From contig BCHX01000005.1 in NCBI GenBank assembly GCA_001599755.1, positions 504,800-568,799 of the forward strand: 64,000 nucleotides of DNA, in the 5' to 3' direction. The notes beneath the pieces are model-generated. The model ran no database searches. It saw nothing but the letters and a program-made list of their open reading frames with translations, and was not told the origin of the DNA. The stretch is from Gliomastix tumulicola. Lineage: Eukaryota > Ascomycota > Sordariomycetes > Hypocreales > Bionectriaceae. This document shows positions 10,459 through 21,080 of the stretch, piece after piece; positions within the stretch are counted from its first letter, which is position 1, and each line of letters starts with the position of its first letter. Made by a program: the position numbers and the translations under genes.

Positions 10459-11180
10459 AATTACTGCTGCTATAACCAGGGCATAGGGACTTGATGTAAA
10501 ATGTCGCAATCACGGGCGACCTGGGTGAGCTGGTATTCAGAGGCGGGTTGAGGATTTAATTATTTGGAAGAGTTGGCGAGTGTCGCAAACGAATGGGGGA
10601 ATACAAGCCTGGGGGTGGGCTCTAGGTGGGGGAAACGCCCTAGGCCCCCGAGTCCAGGTACCTTTGCGAATTTGTGGGTGTTGCCGTCCCTACTGGCGCC
10701 CTAAATATTCGAAATCGGACTGTTACTGGGCATTTGAGCATCATGTTACATTCTACGTCAACAAGCCGCAGAAATTTCGCAATATTCTGGCTCCTTGGTC
10801 GAGGCCCCATCGCCACCGACTCGTTCTCCTTTCATGAGCTTGTCCTTGGCCTCTGGACTGGTCCGACGCCTGCGCAGCAAGGCCAGCCAACACCAGGGGG
10901 TGCGGTGAATGAGACGCTCCTACACCGGACCTACCTACCTTACCTCTTGCTCCCCTTCTTGTGGTGGAATACAACCTTCTTCTTCTTCTTCTACTTCTGC
11001 TTTCTGGCAGCTAGGCCTGCCTACGCTCGCTTCTCCCCGGTCGGGCTCTCAGCATCGCGCCCTCTCGCCCCCTGAGCCATCGCTGCTTGGTCTCGGATCT
11101 CAAAAACCCCGGGTGTCACACCTCGGTGCCATAGGCACAGTTCCTAGCCTAGCTGAAAAGCCTAAAGTAAAGCACGATGC
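10459..11180. other. Intergenic between two APH-like genes
   Basis: No gene is seen. A short (TTC)n run is at about 10978-10992. The left part is the probable promoter of the 9.5-kb APH gene. Confidence 0.5.
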
Positions 11181-12818
11181 TCAGTTGATTCGGCTCAAGA
11201 GGGCCCTCCCTTGGGCTAACAAGTCCTTTAGCCGCTGCTGCTCCTCATCAACCTTGTACAGATGGTTGGCTTTGAGATACTCCCTATAACGCTCCGAGCT
11301 GTGCAGACGCCGCCTGATCTCCTCCTGCCGTTGCGGGCAGGCAAAGAAACTGGCCAGGGTCTCTTTCCGTGGTGCCTCAAAGAGGCGTGGGTAGATGTGC
11401 CCGTAAAAGACTTGCACGAGTTCGTACGGGTCCAGGAAGATATGCCCCATGTGCAGGGGCAGATCATCATGGCCATCAGATGACCACTGCTCCTGCAGCA
11501 GCGCTACCGACGATGATGGTGGTCCCTGGCCCGATGGCAGTGATGCCAGGGCAGAACAGAACTCGGCCAGCGTACCCTCTGCATACATGATCCAGAAGGG
11601 AGGCGCAAAGAGAGCAGCAGGCACGGTAACAGCCCACTCCCAGTCAAGGATGGCCTGGATGCGGAGCTGGTCATCCACCATTATATTGTCGGCTCGAAGG
11701 TCTGGGTGTGTCAGGACGAACTGCTCTGGCTCGCCGGCACGGTGCTCTCCCAGCAGCCGTTTCTGCTGCTGCTGTATGGTGTGAATCGCGAATACCTCCC
11801 ACTGCGCATCGTCCTCGTCCATGTCCTGTGTCGGCAGCAGCAAGGAGTCCCGGAGCAGACGATACATCTGGTCGACGTACCCAGCCGTTGATGTAGGGGG
11901 AGCCGGCTGCGGGATGTCGCAGCAGCCCCCCAGCACATGCATGTCGTTCAGGGGCATGGATATGGCGCTGGCAATGGTCACCGGCTTAGGAGACGACGAC
12001 GAGGAGAAGAAGAATGTCCGGAGCAGCCAGTTGGGCACGGGGGGAAACCCGCCCCGCCGACCAGGCATGAGCGAGCCAGCCGCATGGAAGCTGAGCCCCC
12101 GTAGCTGAGCCAGCGCCGAGATGAGGTCCACGTAGAACTGCCGCCGGAGGTCTGCGGAACTCTCCAAGAACGTTTTCGCGCTGAGCTTCTGGCCGTTTGC
12201 CCGCTCCTGGATCATAAAGTACGTCTGCTCTGTCGATTCGCCATGTCGGAGTCGGGCCCGGCCGTATGCGTGGACTTGGGGAACTGGGATAGTTGTGTGC
12301 GCTCGTAGATAGCTTTGGGTGCGAAGAAAAGGCGTTAGTTATGCATGCTGGAGTGACAGACAACACAAGCAAAAGGAGCATGGCCGTTTATGTTGGGGAA
12401 ATACTGACCGTATTGTGTACACTTCGCTCTGCAACTTGTCCCACGCACGATGCACGACGGTTTCGATGGGAACGCGAACAACCCATTATGTCCGCTCAGG
12501 GGTGGTGTAGAACTCGACAAAGAAGCATACGTTGAAGCTCCCGTTTGCCGTCGGTGTCGACTCGTCTAGGCGGCACGGCAAGCCGTTGTTGTGGCGGCTG
12601 GCGAGGGCGCAGATGGCCTCCCTATCGATGGACTGAATATACTCGGCCTTTCTGTCAAGGCGTTGCTGGTCCGTCAGTGGCGTCGCGTCGGCAGGCGATC
12701 TGGCCGGTGGACGGCGTGGTCGAGGAAGAAGTGCCGGCAGGGACTTCCAAAGTGAAGACGCACACGCGGCGGCCCGTGCCCATGGTGCGAAGAGGGAGCG
12801 AAACGCAGGCAGGAACAT
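11181..12818 (-). pseudogene. APH-like kinase gene interrupted by an in-frame TAA
   Basis: Exons 12818-12409 and 12312-11181, with GTCAGT donor, CTAAC branch and CCAAAG acceptor, in frame (...IRYLRAHTTIPVPQ). Family features: ICALASRHNNG, GSFNVCFFVEF, WVVRVPIETVVHRAW, TTIPVPQVHAYG, FMIQERANG, LTHPDLRADNIMVDD and ILDWEWAV (fungal APH type; HPDL in place of HGDL). Between FFVEFYTTPERT and WVVRVPIE sits a TAA at 12488-12486 in the same frame, with the coding sequence continuing perfectly on both sides. Full-length product would be about 513 aa; translation as written stops after 110. Either a recent nonsense mutation, a sequencing error, or readthrough. The rest shows no other lesion, so any inactivation would be recent. 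Confidence 0.8.
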
Positions 12819-14023
12819 TGCTGACCATCCATGGGAAGGAAAAACTACGAGTAAGTTAGTAGCTGGGGAGAGCCGGATTGTGGAACGCGGCTCTTTTTGG
12901 TTTTGAGTTTTGGAAGAGACTCCCCCTGACGGACTCCTTCCCCCACCCCCTGAACTGCCCGAACAGCCCTGACTGCCCCCCGCCCAGCTGGTCGATCACG
13001 GCAACTGCCAGTTGAGCGACCAGCCCTGTGAGCGGCCCCCCTTCCCCCCAGTTCCCCCGGGGCAGTAAGTGATAAGGGCCTTGGCAGCTTTCACCTAGTA
13101 GGTAGTAGGTATCAATCACCAGCTCGATTCTGCTGTCTTTCGCCGTCCGAGTCAAATCCAAGTGCGCCAATAACACAAGCCACTAACAACAAACATGTCA
13201 AGCTAGGGCAAGACGAGATTGATCCAGTTGATCCAGTTAAGGTTGGTCTAGGTTGATCCAGGTGGTCCTGGTTGATGTTGTTGATGCAAAGGCAGGGGCA
13301 GAGCAACCAGCCTGGCAGCAGAGGCAGTTACTGTCAGCCTTAATAGCAGCAGAGGAAGGAGCCTGTATCTACCAGCTAATAGTAGACCTACTAGAGGCTG
13401 GTACCTAGGTCGAATTAATGTTTTCCAGAGTCAGCTAAAATATGATTTTCTCTTTTCTTCTACAGACAGCTAATAATCTCTCCTGCTAGATGGTACGTTT
13501 TACTACGAGATGGCATTTTTTGCTACCGGATGGCAAGTTTTACTGCCAGATGGCAGGTCATGCCAATAGGTGTTCAGGAAGGCACATGCCGTCTAGAGCC
13601 CTGTCAAAAAACACCCCCTCGGCGCTATGAGAGGCATCAACTACCCAGGTATGAGCTCACGGGAAGCGTTTAAAGTTCACATTGCAGGAGCTCCTTCCAC
13701 GCGCGTCTCGAAGTGTTTTAATCCTTCTGGCATGCTCGCGTCCTTTCTCTCATGGTTTCCTCAAACGTCCCAGCTGCACGCTTCAGCATCTGTGTGTGTG
13801 TGTGTGTTCTTCGCCGATCGTGGCTTGTGCTACAGACCCTGCAGTGGCGCATGCTGTGCGTTAGCGGACTAATGTGATAGGATAAGAGAGAGCCAGCCAG
13901 CCAGCCAGCCAGCCGCACTCCCATCTACCTGCAGAGATTTCACACACACCCCCGCATTTCTGCCTCGTTCATCCGCCTCACCGACACAACGTGAAGCATC
14001 AAGAGGAACTCGCAGGCATCATC
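12819..14023. other. Intergenic with several short repeats
   Basis: No gene recognised. Seen are GTTGATCC repeats at about 13215-13280, a degenerate array of AGATGGCA-x-TTTTACT units at 13490-13562 (about 21-bp period), (TG)n at 13790-13807 and (CCAG)n at 13894-13914. The final part leads into the J-domain gene. Confidence 0.55.
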
Positions 14024-15342
14024 ATGAATCCATCAATCACCATCGACCTCTACCTCACCCTGGAGCTGCGCCAGGCGGCAGACCAGACGGCCATAGTCAA
14101 GGCGTATCGGCGTCTGGCCAAGCTCAGACACCCGGACAAGAACCCTCATCGTCCTACAGCGACAGAGGAATTCCAGAATGTGAGTTGCGTTGCGTTGCGT
14201 TGCGTTGCGTTTCGTCGTAGCTAGGAAAGCGGCCCGCGTCCCCAAGGCATTGGAACAAGCTAACACAACGGTGCGGTTGACAGCTTCAGCAAGCATTCGA
14301 GGTCCTATCTGACCCTGTCAAGAGACGGCAATACGATGCCAGCTACCAGCCAACTCCGGAGACCAGGTCCTTCTCAGCCGAGGAGCGGGCGGCTCCGACG
14401 TACACCTGCCGGTGGCGCGGCGGCGAGTGGCCGCCCAGGCCGACGGCTCCGGGTCCGGGTCCGGGTCCGGCTCCCTCTCAGGCCTCTCAGGGGCGCGCAT
14501 ATCGACCCAGAGGCACTGAGGAGCAGGTGGAGAGATGCAAAGACGAGATCGAGCTCTTGGGGCGGCGCCGGGACCAGTGGGAGCAGCAGTGGATGGCCAC
14601 ACTGAATATGCTGCGACAGGAGGAACAGAGGCTGTGGGCTGAAAAGAGCTCGCTGGAAATGCTGCAGGCCGCCGAAGAAGAATACCTTGCCGCGGAGCAG
14701 GCCAAGCGGAGCGGGCTTGAACCCGCCCGAGATATCAAGTTCTCGGCGAAGCAGAAGGCTGAGAGCCAGCGCGAGGCCGCGGCACGGAGGGAAGCCATGC
14801 TTTTCCTCAGGGGCCGTATCGCGCAAACTGGAGCCTTCGTCCGCGACCTCGGGGTGCGGGCGCACGGAATGGACTGTCAGCTGCAGGAGCTGCGGAGCGA
14901 GATCGACGACGCACGCATGCGCTTCGAGATGGAGTGGGCCGAGTGCCTCCGGAAGCGACAGGAGAAGATAAGGCGGCAGCAGGAGGAACTGAAAAGACAA
15001 GATGAGCTGAAGCGGCAGAAGGCCGAGGAGGCAGAGCGGCAGCGCGAGGCGACAAACGGGGAGACAGCCGGAGGAACGGCAAGCAACGCTGGAAGAAAGG
15101 AGACCACCAACAACAAGGCGCCCAAGGCCAATTCCAAGCAGAAACGTGGGACAAACACGACGGCGCCGGGTGGCTCATCCTCGGGCAGCTGCCGCCACCA
15201 AGGCTTGTGGGATAAGATCTGGCGAAAGACCACATGCTCGCAGTGCCGCAGAGTCCTGCCCAAGTTTGCATTTCGTTGTTCTGGGTGTGAGATCATGGCA
15301 TGCGTGGCATGCCGCAGGGCCCTCAATGAGGCGGCTTCTTGA
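14024..15342 (+). CDS. J-domain (DnaJ/HSP40-like) protein with coiled coil and C-terminal Cys motif
   Basis: Two exons, 14024-14179 and 14284-15342; the phase-0 junction gives EEFQN-LQQAFEVLSDP. The product is 404 aa. The N-terminal J domain (residues ~5-75) has the HPD tripeptide at 36-38 and ends KRRQYD, so it should stimulate an Hsp70. The rest is not a classical type I or II HSP40: a Pro/Gly stretch, then long charged coiled coil (about residues 130-320, rich in Glu, Arg, Gln), a Thr/Asn/Lys-rich linker and a C-terminal CSQCRRVLP...FRCSGCEIMACVACRRA cluster that may bind zinc. No signal peptide, so probably cytosolic or nuclear. Start MNPSITIDLY; the frame upstream lacks an ATG. The intron contains (TTGCG)n. 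Confidence 0.85.
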
Positions 15343-15945
15343 AACACGTACAGAGCTGAGGTTGATCTCGAAAATGGAGAAGAATAGGTAGTTCAGTCAA
15401 GTATACGAGTAAGACACCATAGCAGGCGATATGTAGTAGTTATCATGAAAGAACTAGGTCTGATCAGTAATGACAAGGTAGTACATTGCAATATCCGGGT
15501 GAGCACAATTTAGTAAGTAGAACTGAACGGCAATGCCAAGTTGTCGATAAAGGTTTGGAGATTCGGCTAGCGCTGGCAGAAAAGAAGGTTCCACCCGACA
15601 CAAGTCATCCTCTATTTGGTTTGGTGCTCCAGACATTTCTCAACCTTCAACCTCTATTCTTCTTCCTCTACTTTTGACAACCTCCCCAAAGCCACCACTC
15701 CTCGATACTACAACCTGTCTGCCCTCCTTGTGCAAGTGCCGATACGTCCTTCTGACCACCTTATCGAAGTCGGCGAAAAACGTGACAAAGCCACGACACA
15801 AACTGAGGCACCACCATCAACACAACACAACACAACACAACACAACACAACACAACACAACACAACACAACACAACACAACACAACACAACACGACACAA
15901 CACAACACAACAAAAGCGTCCCCCAGCCTTCGACAAGCACCCAAG
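15343..15945. other. Intergenic and SLU7 5' leader with (ACAAC)n
   Basis: Between the J-domain gene and SLU7. A perfect-to-near-perfect CACAA/ACAAC pentanucleotide array spans about 15820-15912, just upstream of the SLU7 start. The long open frame running through it in frame with SLU7 is probably not translated. Confidence 0.65.
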
Positions 15946-17379
15946 ATGCCGCCGCCGCCTCCACCACCTCCAAGGCGGCCCACGACGGGCGCGGCCGCCA
16001 AAGAAGAGAACATCTACATCCCCTCCTTCATCAGCAAGCGCCCCTTCTACGCCGGCGCGCAGGGCGACGACGCCGACTACCTCGAGCATCAGCGCAAGGA
16101 GGAAAAAGTCGAGAGCAAGGAGTGGTACGACCGCGGGCGCAAGAAGGGCCCCGCCGCGACCAAGTACCGCAAGGGCGCGTGCGAGAACTGCGGCTCCATG
16201 ACGCACAAGGCCAAGGACTGCCTCAGCCGGCCGCGGGCGAGGGGCGCCAAGTGGAGCGGCCAGGACATCCAGGCGGACGAGCTCGTGCAGGACCTCAAGC
16301 TCGGGTGGGATGCGAAGCGCGACCGGTGGAACGGGTACGATGCGCGCGAGTACCAGAAGGTCGTGGACGAGTACACCGAGGTGGAGAAGATGCGCAAGGA
16401 TGCGAGGAAGCTACGGCGACGAGACGATGACGATGACGATGACGAGGAGGACAACGACGACGACGACGAGGGCGATAAGTACGCCGAGGCCAACGATATG
16501 AGCAAGCACCAGAGCACAGCCACGCGGCAGCTGCGAATACGAGAAGACACGGCCAAGTACCTCCTCAACCTCGACCTCGAGTCCGCCAAGTACGACCCCA
16601 AGACGAGATCCCTGGTCAACGCAGGAGCCACCGCAGACAAGGCATCCGAGCTATACGCAGAAGAAGGGTTCCTCAAAGACTCCGGAGAGGCAGGGGAGTT
16701 CGAGAGGGCGCAGAGATTTGCGTGGGAGGCGCAGGAAGACCGCGGTGATACGCGCCAGCATCTGCAGGCGAACCCCACGGCTGGAGAGTTCTACCGGAAG
16801 AAAGAGGCAGAGGAGATGGAGGTCAAGCGGGCTGCGCGAGAGAGGAAGCTGCTGGCCAAGTACGGAGGGGGCGACCAGAAGGCTCTGCCCGCGGCATTGC
16901 GCAGCATGGCCGTGACCGAGTCGGAACGATTCGTCGAGTACGACGAATCCGGCCTGATCAAGGGCGCCCCGAAGGAGGTGGCCAAGTCAAAGTACGCCGA
17001 GGACATCCTGACCAACAACCACACATCGGTCTGGGGGAGCTGGTGGTCCAGCTTCAAATGGGGTTACAAGTGCTGTCACTCCATTGTCAAGAACAGCTAC
17101 TGCACCGGTGAGGAGGGCAAGGCAGCATGGGAGGCCGCAGAGCAGAAGAGAACAGGCGCCAACCTGCTGGAAGACGCCCCGGAGGAGGAGGAGGAGCCAG
17201 AGCCAGAGCCAGAGAAGGACGCGGCTGCGGAGAAGGAGGAGCAGGCGAAGAAGAAGCGCACACGCGAGGAGATGCTCGGCGGTGTTACCGAGGCCGAGAT
17301 GGACGAGTATCGACGCAAAAAGACCGTGGCGAATGATCCCATGGCCAAGCTATTAGGCAAGGACGAACTTCTTAGCTAG
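15946..17379 (+). CDS. SLU7: Pre-mRNA-splicing factor SLU7
   Basis: Second-step splicing factor that binds the spliceosome and helps 3' splice-site choice; nuclear. Intronless, 477 aa. Diagnostic features: NIYIPSFISKRPFY near the N-terminus, a CCHC zinc knuckle (C79, C82, H87, C92 in CENCGSMTHKAKDC), then LSRPRARGAKWSG, KLGWDAKRDRWNGYD, an acidic DDDD/EE run, SVWGSWWSSFKWGYKCCHS and a C-terminal AMAKLL-like end. Order and motifs match the SLU7 family, which is usually somewhat longer in animals. The chosen start is MPPPPPPPPRR with AAGATGC context. A second frame-compatible upstream region is repeat-derived. The stop is followed by a CTAG tetranucleotide run. Confidence 0.95.
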   Translation: MPPPPPPPPRRPTTGAAAKEENIYIPSFISKRPFYAGAQGDDADYLEHQRKEEKVESKEWYDRGRKKGPAATKYRKGACENCGSMTHKAKDCLSRPRARGAKWSGQDIQADELVQDLKLGWDAKRDRWNGYDAREYQKVVDEYTEVEKMRKDARKLRRRDDDDDDDEEDNDDDDEGDKYAEANDMSKHQSTATRQLRIREDTAKYLLNLDLESAKYDPKTRSLVNAGATADKASELYAEEGFLKDSGEAGEFERAQRFAWEAQEDRGDTRQHLQANPTAGEFYRKKEAEEMEVKRAARERKLLAKYGGGDQKALPAALRSMAVTESERFVEYDESGLIKGAPKEVAKSKYAEDILTNNHTSVWGSWWSSFKWGYKCCHSIVKNSYCTGEEGKAAWEAAEQKRTGANLLEDAPEEEEEPEPEPEKDAAAEKEEQAKKKRTREEMLGGVTEAEMDEYRRKKTVANDPMAKLLGKDELLS

Positions 17380-17621
17380 CTAGCTAGCTAGCCTTAATAC
17401 GAAAGAGAGCTTACTCCCTCATGCATGCACACTAACACGAACGCAAGTCACACTTTTGATGGTCATGTCTTGTCTTTTTGAAGTTATCGATTGGATAAAT
17501 CAACCCATTTTTTGCCTCTGGCTAACGCCTGTAACTATGACGAGAATCCCCATTTCCCATGAGAAGATGCCAAATCCCCAGCCGGCTACCTAGCCCTGAG
17601 GGACGCAGTTCATTTACACAT

Positions 17622-18390
17622 TTACTCGTCATCCTCCTCCTCCTCGTCGCCGTCGCCCTTCTCGGCGGCCTTGGCCTTCTTCCTTCGGACACGGCCGGGG
17701 CGGCCGCCGCCGAACGGCGAGCTGAGGGCGAAGTCGATGTGCTTCTGCGAGTCGAGACGCACGATGAAGGAGGGCACGTTGACGATCTGCTTGCCGACGC
17801 GGATGTGGCGCTGGCGGATGAGGACGCGGGCGTGGTGGATCGACTTGGCGAGGCCGAGCTTGTAGACGCAGGTCTGGAGGCGGCGCTCCAGGAAGTCCTC
17901 GATCTTGAGGGCAAGGACGTAATCGAGCTTCATGCGGGACTCGTCGAGGACACCGACGCGGACGAGACGGCGAATGAGGGCGTTGCCTTCGAAGAGACGC
18001 TTGGGGTCCTTCTCGTCGAGGGTAAGAAGCTGACTGCAACGCGGGGAGGTGTTAGCACACACACACACAATGTCACACACGACCACCACTCCCGAAAAAA
18101 AAAAAAGAAAACTCCCCCAAGGGGCGGGCGGCGCATACCGGGCAGCACGACGGATCTTGGACAGAGTCAGACCGACTCGCCAGACCTCACGCTTGTTGCG
18201 CAGGCCATACTCGCCGACGAGCTTCAGCTCAGAGTCCCTGTTGCATTATATCTTCGGTCAGTTTGCTGGTTCACATACGACGTAAACAGGGTCAAGCCCA
18301 TGTTCAGTGGCCGGTGAATACTGACAATCGAGCGGCCTCGAAGGGACGACGGGGGACACGCGAGGTCTTGGAGTACGCGCGAGGAGGCAT
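17622..18390 (-). CDS. RPS9: 40S ribosomal protein uS4 (RPS9)
   Basis: Component of the small ribosomal subunit, binds 18S rRNA near the decoding-site side. CDS exons are 18390-18326, 18237-18139 and 18033-17622; junctions restore AARLDSELK and RRAARQLLTLDEKD. The product is 191 aa, the normal length. Family motifs: MPPRAYSKT start, SELKLVGEYGLRNKREVWRV, GLAKSIHHARVLIRQRHIRVGKQIV (S4 RNA-binding domain) and a C-terminal GRVRRKKAK plus acidic tail. A further 5'-leader intron (18461-18392, GTGAGT...CAG) ends one nt before the ATG. Intron richness near the 5' end is usual for fungal ribosomal protein genes. Divergent from RPL21. Confidence 0.96.
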
Positions 18391-18842
18391 CCTGCTGAAA
18401 TGTCAATACCGAATCACTCGTCGGGGGCTTGCGAATTGGGCGCGCAATCAAGGGAACTCACTTGGCTGTTTCTCCTGGGGGATGTTGGCTGAAGATGTAA
18501 CTTTTTCCAGGTTCGTCAGGTTCGAGAAATCGTCGAGAGGTTGTGTGGGGGTGGTAATTTTTGGCTCGATTGGCGGGTCGAGATCACGTGCGGCCAAATT
18601 CTGAGAACCCTAACGGTGCAAACCGCGGCCCCCACACACCAACTTGCCCTACCGGGTGGATGGGCGCCCATGCGACAAATTTTCGGATTATCTCTCCGTT
18701 CCGCTCCCACAAGCTCACCCTGCCCGCAGGAAATCCACAACACCAAAGTTGTTGAAGTTGGAACTTAGCGAATTTCTCTTGCCAAATTCCGGTCAATCAA
18801 CATCACCACCTCACCGCGGTTCCTCGACAACTACAATTCGCG
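18391..18842. promoter_or_regulatory. Shared divergent promoter of RPS9 and RPL21
   Basis: The 452 bases between the two ATGs must carry promoters of both ribosomal protein genes. Visible words: AACCCTAAC at 18606-18614 (reverse strand TTAGGGTT, a Tbf1-like/telomere-repeat word found upstream of ribosomal protein genes in several fungi), an E-box CACGTG at 18585-18590, and an ATTGG CCAAT-box core at about 18569-18573. Function of each word is inferred. Confidence 0.7.
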
Positions 18843-19559
18843 ATGGGTCACTCCTACGGAAAGAGAGCGGGCACCCGCGTATGTGGCCTCTCTCCAGACG
18901 TCCCCCGACGGTGCAATTGCTAACGTTCGGGCTCTCCAGTACGCCTTCAGCAGGGACTTCCGCAAGAAGGGTTCCATTGCCCTCAACACCTACCTCCGCC
19001 AGTACCAGTCAGTATTTCTGAAGCCGCCCTCCGGATGCGAACGAGTAGCGACGGGAAACTAACGATCTGGGTAGCGTTGGTGACATCGTGGACATCAAGG
19101 TCAACGGTGCTGTTCAGAAGGGGTAAGAAAACACCTATATGGCTGGCGGGCGGGAGGGGGAGACGCCCGATGAAAGGGGAAACGAGCGAGCGAGGGAGGG
19201 CGACAGCATGCTGACTGGCTCCTTTTAGTATGCCCTACAAGATCTACCACGGCAAGACCGGCGTCATCTACAATGTCAGCAAGTCCGCGGTCGGCGTCAT
19301 CATCTACAAGAAGGTCTGGGGCCGCTACATCGAGAAGCGCATCAACGTGCGCATCGAGCACATCAACGCCTCCGGCAGCCGAGATGACTTCCTCAAGCGC
19401 GTCAAGGAGAACGCCCAGAAGAAGAAGGACGCCCGCGCCGCCGGCACCACCGTCGAGGTCAAGCGCCAGCCCGCCCTGCCCCGCGATGCCCGCACAGTCT
19501 CCCTGACCGACAACCCGCCTGAGACCCTCACCCCTCTCCCTTACGAGACGACGATTTAA
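18843..19559 (+). CDS. RPL21: 60S ribosomal protein eL21 (RPL21)
   Basis: Structural protein of the large ribosomal subunit. Four exons: 18843-18878, 18940-19007, 19075-19122 and 19229-19559; all junctions are in phase. The product is 160 aa, standard length. Motifs: MGHSYGKRAGTRY, FSRDFRKKGSIALNTYL, GDIVDIKVNGAVQKGMPYK, YHGKTGVIYNV, EKRINVRIEHI, FLKRVKENAQKKK, VKRQPALPRDA and the PLPYETTI end. A 12-codon first exon followed by short introns is usual in this gene. Divergently arranged with RPS9, so co-regulation is likely. Confidence 0.97.
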
Positions 19560-20265
19560 AAAAGGAACGAGAAAACCCTGGGAAATAAAACGAGAGGACC
19601 CACGGGCTTGGGGGGGTTCTGCAGTTGTGTCTTTTTTATTGGGGTGTTATGCCGGATGGGAAAGAAATCAGCATTGGCAAGGTCTGCATTTCGATGTCTA
19701 TAGGAGATAAACCGAATGACATCCCTGAACAACTCAATTGCGTTTCATTGCTACTATGTGTGATGGGTGGCCGAGGCGGGTGTGATGATGTGGCGTGTAC
19801 GTGGGGTCGGACTGATCAGTGGGACACAGGCGCCAACTTGTCGAGCCAGGCACACTCGTCAAGCGTCGTGTCTGGAGCCCACTCTGAGAAGACTGGCCTC
19901 ATTATGTATACATCTTGGTCGCAGAACTTGGTAGCAGGACAGTCGTTCGCCAAACGACTGCTCCTTTGAGACTGCCTGAGTCAGTCCTTTTCTCTCGCCG
20001 CTCTGTGTCGAGATCATGCACGCTCTGCAGCTTTGTCACGTTGGCTATTTGCCCATCAGTCGACCTTATTGCTGAATATCTTGCTTTCATTTGACGAATA
20101 ACGTAAGAGCAGGATCGGAAAGGACCTCACGAAGCTTCTAGCTCTACACTTTCGTGACCCAGTAGCTTGCTTCGTCTAGCTAGCCCGGAAGGATACTCAA
20201 CCTAGGCCAGTCCTTTGCGCCATTGTCATGGGACACACAGAGGTGGTCGGTCTGGCTCAAGATGT
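19560..20265. other. Intergenic (RPL21 3' side)
   Basis: Probable RPL21 3' UTR followed by spacer; no gene recognised. Confidence 0.5.
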
Positions 20266-21080
20266 CTAGAACCTCTCGATGTCCATATCAGCCTCAGCTT
20301 CCGCCTCAAACTGTGGCATGACTTGATAGACTACCTCGGCCCACCATCGTTGACTGGCTCCAATCATCGCTTTTCTAAACTCCCACCAGTCAGGCCAAAA
20401 CCCGGCCATTTCCCAGTCGACGATTCCCGTAATCGTGCCGTGTTCCGGGTCCACGAGGATATTCTCCCGTGAGAGATCCGCATGGACGAAGATAATCTCG
20501 TGGTTGTCATTCAGGCGCTGGCGATACTCGGCAGCCCAATCAGGGCGTGGGCACTTTGCAATGGCCGCCACTAAGAAATCGTGGAACTCAGCAACAGAAG
20601 TAAACGGGCCACATGTTGCGGTCTTGTCAATCCTGTGATCATAAGCAGGACCGCCTGCACAGGACCCTATCCAACCAGTCGTAGGGGGTCGTAGAGCATG
20701 CAGCTCCTTCAGGTACCTGCCAAGTCGTGGAAGAAAAGCTTCAGCCACGTACATGCCTAGAATGTATTGCCCTATAGCTCAAGTTTCCTTTCGACCACTT
20801 ACCTGCTGAGCTCGACCGTGACTTGCGCTCTGCGATCAGCATCCATGTTTGGCCACGCCTCGCCGAGCTGTACTCCAGGCAGTCTCTCCATAAGGATCCA
20901 CCCATGCTCAGAGTCTTCCACGTCGAGATGCGAGTCAATGATGCGTGGCACAGGGACGGAGGTGAATCTGCGGACGTAGTCGATGGCCTCTAGCTCCCTG
21001 CGGAGCCTGAACGAGGGGGCGCATTTGCGAAACGGTTCCAGGGGGGCAGGCAGGAGTGATGCCTGGGAACTCGATGCCAT
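20266..21080 (-). CDS. APH-like (aminoglycoside phosphotransferase fold) kinase, short
   Basis: Two exons, 21080-20803 and 20716-20266; GTAAGT donor and TTGGCAG acceptor give ELSRYLKELHALRPP. The product is 242 aa. Motifs: FTSVPVPRIIDSH, ILMERLPGVQLGEAW (hinge), IIFVHADLSRENILVD (catalytic loop, Ala replacing Gly of HGD) and ITGIVDWEMAGFWPDWWEF. This is the common short fungal phosphotransferase type. The glycine-loop/Lys part of the N-lobe is short, so the protein may begin with a reduced N-lobe, or an upstream exon was missed. Substrate unknown. Start MASSSQASLL at 21080. The acceptor was chosen by phase; an alternative TTCTAG nearer the donor would break the frame. Confidence 0.82.

Noticed and set aside
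9490..10494. 334-codon open frame opposite the intact APH gene
   Set aside because: The minus strand encodes HGDL and IDWE motifs in one frame; the plus frame has none.
15616..15945. 110-residue N-terminal extension of SLU7
   Set aside because: Includes the translated (ACAAC)n array and lies upstream of the family's usual start; treated as 5' leader.
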